Below, piece by piece: positions 6,318 to 9,680 of a stretch of 9,680 bases of DNA (its first letter is position 1; each line of letters starts with the position of its first letter). The notes under the pieces are model-generated. The model was not told where the DNA came from, did no database searches, and saw nothing but the letters and a program-made list of their open reading frames with translations. Source of the stretch: Deltaproteobacteria bacterium (lineage in GTDB: Bacteria > Desulfobacterota > GWC2-55-46 > JADFVP01); assembly GCA_024275855.1 (NCBI GenBank), contig JAJRYL010000355.1, positions 1-9,680 of the forward strand. Direction: 5' to 3'. The position numbers and the translations under genes were made by a program.

Positions 6318-6740
6318 CTACTTAAGAAATATAACCCCGGTTACAACAAACAGGATACCGGCGAATTTCTGCCATGTAAACGCATCGCCAAGAAAGAGAA
6401 CCGATATTGTCATCGCTACAAGCGGGTAGGTAGCTGTTATAGGAACAACCACAGAGGGGTGGCCGGCCTTTAAGGCCGAATAAAAGGTATACTGTCCGAT
6501 AAGGCCGGCAACAAGCCCGCCGGCAATAAGAAAGAGCAGGCTTTTAGTATCTATAGCGGTTACGGAACCGGCTCTTCCGACCATAACCAATCCGGCAAGC
6601 CCTATTATCGCCACAGGGATATTTCGTATAACGACCGCGGCAAACGGGTCTATCTTGCCGGAGAGCCCCATCTTTTCAAGAGCCGGGGCAAACCCCCAGA
6701 TAAGAGCCGTCAACAGGGCGAAGATAAAGGACTTATCCAT
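6318..6740 (-). CDS. EamA family transporter, single-domain (DMT superfamily)
   Basis: A 140-residue hydrophobic protein equal to one EamA domain. It has five probable membrane segments near residues 4-22, 33-54, 68-88, 95-117 and 124-139. The opening FIFALLTALIWGFAPALEK, the central GQYTFYSALKAGHPSVVVPI and the final LFLGDAFTWQKFAGILFVVTGV are typical of the drug/metabolite transporter superfamily. Full-length members carry two such domains; single-domain proteins are known and probably work as dimers. The substrate cannot be inferred. The start at 6740 is supported by AAAGGAG ten bases upstream. It lies 103 bases downstream of the carbonic anhydrase on the same strand with a strong hairpin between, so it may be transcribed from its own promoter or by read-through. 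Confidence 0.88.
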   Translation of the reverse strand: MDKSFIFALLTALIWGFAPALEKMGLSGKIDPFAAVVIRNIPVAIIGLAGLVMVGRAGSVTAIDTKSLLFLIAGGLVAGLIGQYTFYSALKAGHPSVVVPITATYPLVAMTISVLFLGDAFTWQKFAGILFVVTGVIFLK

Positions 6741-6771
6741 AATAGAAACGCTCCTTTAAAAAAAGGATGAA

Positions 6772-6818
6772 AGACCCGTAGCGGGTCTGCGGCATTAAAG
6801 AGCCGAACCGCAGACCCG
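6772..6818 (-). terminator. Strong hairpin with an overlapping alternative, between carbonic anhydrase and EamA genes
   Basis: CGGGTCTGCGG (6782-6792) and CCGCAGACCCG (6808-6818) form a perfect 11-bp stem with a 15-base loop, 25 bases past the carbonic anhydrase stop on its strand. AGACCCG (6772-6778) can instead pair with CGGGTCT (6782-6788) across a 3-base loop. On the leftward strand a T-rich tract follows only about 20 bases later, just before the EamA ribosome binding site. It is probably the terminator or transcript-end stabiliser of the carbonic anhydrase gene; the two exclusive folds would also allow attenuation. Confidence 0.5.
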
Positions 6819-6843
6819 AAAACAGAACAGTACGAATCTAAAG

Positions 6844-7620
6844 CTACTCTTTAAGCTTGCGTGCTCCAAGAGGCTGAACAGGTCTGTTGTTGGCCCCGAG
6901 TATTGTCTCTATTGCCTTAAGCTGGCCTTTTGAAATCTCAAGAGGAGTTTTTAGCACATGCCACTTAACGTCTTCCGTGCAGGGAGGCGTTGTAAGCGAA
7001 CCGCTATAGGCGTAGTAGGCTTTGTTCTCGGGCATAAGGTCCATAACGTTTATCTTTTTTCCGAGCGACTTCTTCTGTCCGGCCTTATCTGGAAGGTTGG
7101 CCCATACCGGCTCAAAGTTTACGTTCTCCGCTCCGGTTCTAAAGAGCACGCTCACAACCGCAAGCTTGCCGCGGTTCGACTTATGCACGAGGTGCATTTC
7201 CATCACAGCCGGAAGCCCGCCAACTGTGTGCTCGCTCGGAGTATGGAAATGAAACTGCAACAGCTTGTACTTCTCTTTACCCACAACTATATAACTGCCC
7301 TTAGTATAATTGACAACTATTGTATGGCCGTTGTTGACTATATTGAGTTTGGTAGGCAGATAATGAAACTCGATATCGGCAAGCTTTGTGTCAGTTGCCC
7401 CTATTATATCTATAGGAGACTGCCTCACTCCCTCCTTACACGTCACAAACTTGTGTGAAAGGTCTCCCCAATGCTCGGGCCCGGACTCAGACTCTGCGCC
7501 GTATCCCCAGTGCGCGCCACCCGAGGCATACGTATAACCGACCCCTGCAAATCCCGCTGAAAAAAGAAAGATAGACAGTACCGCTAAAAACTTACCTAAA
7601 GACTTTAAATAAGAAAACAT
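6844..7620 (-). CDS. cah: Alpha-class carbonic anhydrase, exported
   Basis: A 258-residue alpha-carbonic anhydrase, which hydrates CO2 to bicarbonate in the periplasm. The N-terminus is a signal peptide: MFSYLKSLGK, then a hydrophobic core to about residue 30, so export by Sec is expected. The three zinc histidines are visible as H124 and H126 in QFHFHTPSEH and H143 in EMHLVHK. E130 and H131 follow the first motif, T210 in YSGSLTTPPC is the expected catalytic threonine, and H99 in NNGHT matches the proton-shuttle histidine. C61 and C214 are placed as the disulfide pair common in bacterial alpha enzymes. Every key residue is present, so it should be active. The start is supported by AAAAAGGAG eight bases before the ATG. 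It lies downstream of greA with an 87-base gap, so it may have its own promoter; I could not define one. Confidence 0.95.
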   Translation of the reverse strand: MFSYLKSLGKFLAVLSIFLFSAGFAGVGYTYASGGAHWGYGAESESGPEHWGDLSHKFVTCKEGVRQSPIDIIGATDTKLADIEFHYLPTKLNIVNNGHTIVVNYTKGSYIVVGKEKYKLLQFHFHTPSEHTVGGLPAVMEMHLVHKSNRGKLAVVSVLFRTGAENVNFEPVWANLPDKAGQKKSLGKKINVMDLMPENKAYYAYSGSLTTPPCTEDVKWHVLKTPLEISKGQLKAIETILGANNRPVQPLGARKLKE

Positions 7621-7707
7621 ATTCGTAGCTCCTTTTTAGTGTCTTTACAACCTTTACACTTGTTAGCACTGTATCGACCTTAACGTAACACAAGCCCTAT
7701 TGCCTGC

Positions 7708-8181
7708 TTACAGAAGTTCATGCAAAGTCTTTATGCCTGTTACCTCGTACTCTTTGGTGCCTGTGGGAAGTTTTATTATTACCTCATCGCCTTCGGTCTT
7801 ATTTAAAAGCGCTGCGCCTATCGGAGAACTTACGGATATCTTTCCGTTACGCGGGTCCACCTCTTCGGGTGTAACCAGTTCGTACTCTACCTCAGCATCG
7901 GTATTCAGGTCTATAAGTTTTATCTTAGAGCCGAAACCGGCCCTGTCTCTCGGTATGTCGTCTATGTTTATAGACGACAGCATTGTTATCCTGCTCGACA
8001 GGTGACCCGCTCTGGCCTGTAAGAAACTCTGGCGCTGTTTGGCGGCATCGTACTCGGCGTTTTCGCTCAAGTCGCCATGAGCCGCCGCGGTACGCAGTTC
8101 CAGCGGACAGTCCACTCTAAGTTCACGCTCCACCTTCTTAAGCTCAGCCTTAAGCTCTTCAATTATAGGCAGTTCTGCCAT
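7708..8181 (-). CDS. greA: Transcription elongation factor GreA
   Basis: A 157-residue protein of the standard GreA length. Residues 1-75 form the antiparallel coiled coil that enters the RNA polymerase secondary channel; its tip carries GDLSENAEYDAAK with D37 and E40, the acidic residues that hold the catalytic magnesium for cleaving backtracked RNA. The C-terminal FKBP-like domain includes the family signature SPIGAALLNKTEGDEV at 119-134. The residues are GreA-like rather than GreB-like (no extra basic patch seen). The start has a strong GGAAGGAGAGG shortly upstream, in the 33-base gap behind the methyltransferase gene, so the two genes probably form an operon. Confidence 0.96.
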   Translation of the reverse strand: MAELPIIEELKAELKKVERELRVDCPLELRTAAAHGDLSENAEYDAAKQRQSFLQARAGHLSSRITMLSSINIDDIPRDRAGFGSKIKLIDLNTDAEVEYELVTPEEVDPRNGKISVSSPIGAALLNKTEGDEVIIKLPTGTKEYEVTGIKTLHELL

Positions 8182-8214
8182 TCTTCCCTCTCCTTCCGGT
8201 TCTTCAATAAATAC

Positions 8215-9522
8215 TCAATCCACCCGTTCCATAACCACAATACTCTCCATGTGGTACGTCTGCGGAAACATATCCAAAAGAACGACTTTTTTACACTTGT
8301 AACCCCTGGCCCCAATGGCCTGCAAGTCTCTTGCGAGTGTAGGCGGCGAGCACGACACGTACAGTATACGCGCCGGTTTCAACTGCGCGAGGGCGCGCGC
8401 CGCAGCCCGGTCCCCTCCGCGCGGCGGGTCGAGCACAACCACCGCCCCCGACAACTCTTCACGGTTAAGAGCCCCGGCGGTCAACCATGACGCCGCCTCT
8501 GAGCGAACAAACTCTACTCCCGTCGCGCCATTCGCCTCAGCGTTATTCTTAGCGGCGGTAACTGCGGCGGCATTCGATTCGACACCTACGACAGACTCGA
8601 AAGACGATGCGAGCGCAAGGGTTATATTACCTGAACCGCAATGGAGATCAACGGCTAAAGGCGCGCGCCCCTCCTCTTGCCCTTCTGTCGCAAAGCGCAG
8701 AACCGTTTCTATCAAACGCTCATTCTCTACGGTATTGGACTGGGTAAAGACCCCGAGAGGCGCCAAGTGGGTAACGCCTCTGACCGTATATGAAGAGAGC
8801 GTGTCTCCAAACGCCGCAAAAAATTTAGCAGACGTGCTGCCGAGCCTGCCGCCTGTCTTTAAATAAATCTCAATACCCTTTAGCCCGTCAATGCTTGAAA
8901 GCAGTCCGTTGAAATCGAAATCCGACTTTCCGTCGAGATAAAAACGCGCAATAGAGAGCCCCTCTTGCCTGCTGCACCCTATCTCAAGTTCGTACAGTCC
9001 GGGAACAGGCCTTTCGATAATAAGTCTCTTCATGGCCTTAAATAGAGTATTGAGCAACGGGTCGAACAGGGGACAGCTTTCTATATCTACTATTTCATTG
9101 CTGTTTAACTTATAAAACCCCCACCTGTTTCTCTCAATATGAATACGCGCCCTGCTTCTGTATCCGTACGGCTCCGAGGCGCCTATGGCAGGCTCTACAC
9201 TCTCAGGTACAATAGAGCCTATCCGTTTTAACGAGTCGAGCAAAATGGCCTCTTTAACACGCACCTGCTCAGAGTACTCAAGATGCTGATAACTGCACCC
9301 GCCGCAACTGCCAAATACCGGGCACTTTGGTTTCACCCTAAGTTCGGATTCTTTTAGAACCTCTATAACGCTACCGGTAGAAAAGCTCTTCTTCTCTTCA
9401 ACAACTACTACGCTCACTACCTCGTCGGTTGCCGTAAAGGGAACAAAAACAACCTTGCCCTCTATTCTGCCGACAAAGGAGCCGCCGTAAGCGGCCCCTG
9501 TTATCTCTACATCGTGTCCCAT
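8215..9522 (-). CDS. RlmD/TrmA-type RNA (uracil-5-)-methyltransferase with TRAM domain and 4Fe-4S motif
   Basis: A 435-residue class I SAM-dependent RNA methyltransferase. A TRAM RNA-binding domain occupies about 1-55. C67, C73, C76 (CPVFGSCGGC) and C150 are the four cysteines that hold the 4Fe-4S cluster in RlmD (RumA). FTQSN is at 259-263, the SAM-binding loop is DLHCGSGNI at 292-300, the DPP motif is at 365-367, the catalytic nucleophile is C391 in SCSPPTLARDL, and E426 in HMESIVVMER is the expected general base. It should methylate C5 of a uracil in 23S rRNA or tRNA; RlmD of E. coli makes m5U1939, but in other phyla relatives have other targets, so I give no symbol. The ATG at 9522 has GGAGA nine bases upstream. 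greA follows 33 bases downstream. Confidence 0.94.
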   Translation of the reverse strand: MGHDVEITGAAYGGSFVGRIEGKVVFVPFTATDEVVSVVVVEEKKSFSTGSVIEVLKESELRVKPKCPVFGSCGGCSYQHLEYSEQVRVKEAILLDSLKRIGSIVPESVEPAIGASEPYGYRSRARIHIERNRWGFYKLNSNEIVDIESCPLFDPLLNTLFKAMKRLIIERPVPGLYELEIGCSRQEGLSIARFYLDGKSDFDFNGLLSSIDGLKGIEIYLKTGGRLGSTSAKFFAAFGDTLSSYTVRGVTHLAPLGVFTQSNTVENERLIETVLRFATEGQEEGRAPLAVDLHCGSGNITLALASSFESVVGVESNAAAVTAAKNNAEANGATGVEFVRSEAASWLTAGALNREELSGAVVVLDPPRGGDRAAARALAQLKPARILYVSCSPPTLARDLQAIGARGYKCKKVVLLDMFPQTYHMESIVVMERVD

Positions 9523-9610
9523 ACCAATCTTTCTCCGGTAAACAAAAAAAACCGCTCCGGCCTTAATCCGTGTCCAACCCGTCTCTTTTTAAAGTAACAA
9601 CCAGACGCCC

Positions 9611-9680
9611 TTAAGTCTTTAACAACTCCACGACTCGCTGAAGCAGTTCTAACCGGCCGGCTTTTGACGCGGAGCTGAAA
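9611..9680 (-). CDS. C-terminal end of an unidentified protein, cut off by the window edge
   Basis: On the leftward strand a frame open from the edge (first full codon at 9679) runs for 22 codons to a TAA at 9613-9611 and reads FSSASKAGRLELLQRVVELL then KT. It is amphipathic and leucine-rich, as a C-terminal helix would be. The gap to the methyltransferase start is 88 bases and contains a weak hairpin CCG-GAG-CGG followed by eight T (9559-9544). With so little sequence the family cannot be named, and chance openness is possible. Confidence 0.4.
   Translation of the reverse strand, partial: FSSASKAGRLELLQRVVELLKT

Noticed and set aside
8077..8866. Rightward frames opposite greA and the methyltransferase gene
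   Set aside because: They lie antisense to genes with all catalytic motifs and show no protein-like features of their own.
9544..9560. Intrinsic terminator upstream of the methyltransferase gene
   Set aside because: The eight-T run is real, but the stem before it is only three base pairs, so the call is too weak.
1..9680. CRISPR array, insertion sequence or integrase gene
   Set aside because: No regularly spaced repeats and no transposase or recombinase-like protein were found on either strand.

Overview
The window reads as bacterial chromosome, near 50 % G+C by eye, with ordinary housekeeping and envelope genes on both sides of a compact accessory locus. The exported alpha-type carbonic anhydrase with a signal peptide and the general gene content suggest a Gram-negative bacterium. 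I cannot place it taxonomically from the sequence alone, and no gene here fixes a phylum.

Layout. Left flank (1-1059, +): a site-2-type membrane metalloprotease with a CBS pair, cut at the window edge and followed by a terminator-like hairpin. Accessory locus (about 1140-6300): a leftward M81 (MlrC-like) metallopeptidase is divergent from a rightward operon of a DgcN/DUF1611-family P-loop protein, a fold-III PLP racemase of the alanine/ornithine racemase family (ATGA overlap), and a fourth small unrecognised gene. The reading frame of that fourth gene is open from 5575 to 6015, but its natural TGATG-overlap start at 5606 lies in another frame. The locus ends in about 280 bases dense with inverted repeats, including a four-stem, tRNA-like element. 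Right flank (6318-9680, all -): a single-domain EamA transporter, a periplasmic carbonic anhydrase, GreA, an RlmD/TrmA-type 23S rRNA/tRNA m5U methyltransferase with a 4Fe-4S motif and TRAM domain, and the C-terminus of one more protein.

How the genes may work together. The accessory genes make a coherent guess: the peptidase acts on peptides, the racemase interconverts L- and D-amino acids, and the DgcN-like protein modifies an amino acid (DgcN proper is described as an N-acetyltransferase for D-glutamate). This points to D-amino-acid or D-residue-peptide metabolism. The substrate is unknown and the idea is inference. Expression of the operon looks controlled in its leader: the strong Shine-Dalgarno sequence of the DUF1611 gene is buried in a 10-position hairpin stem with one mismatch, and the divergent intergenic region carries operator-like palindromes.

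The two ends of the locus carry structured DNA, a tRNA-like fragment and a short shared repeat, which would fit acquisition by transfer. No integrase, transposase or CRISPR array is visible.
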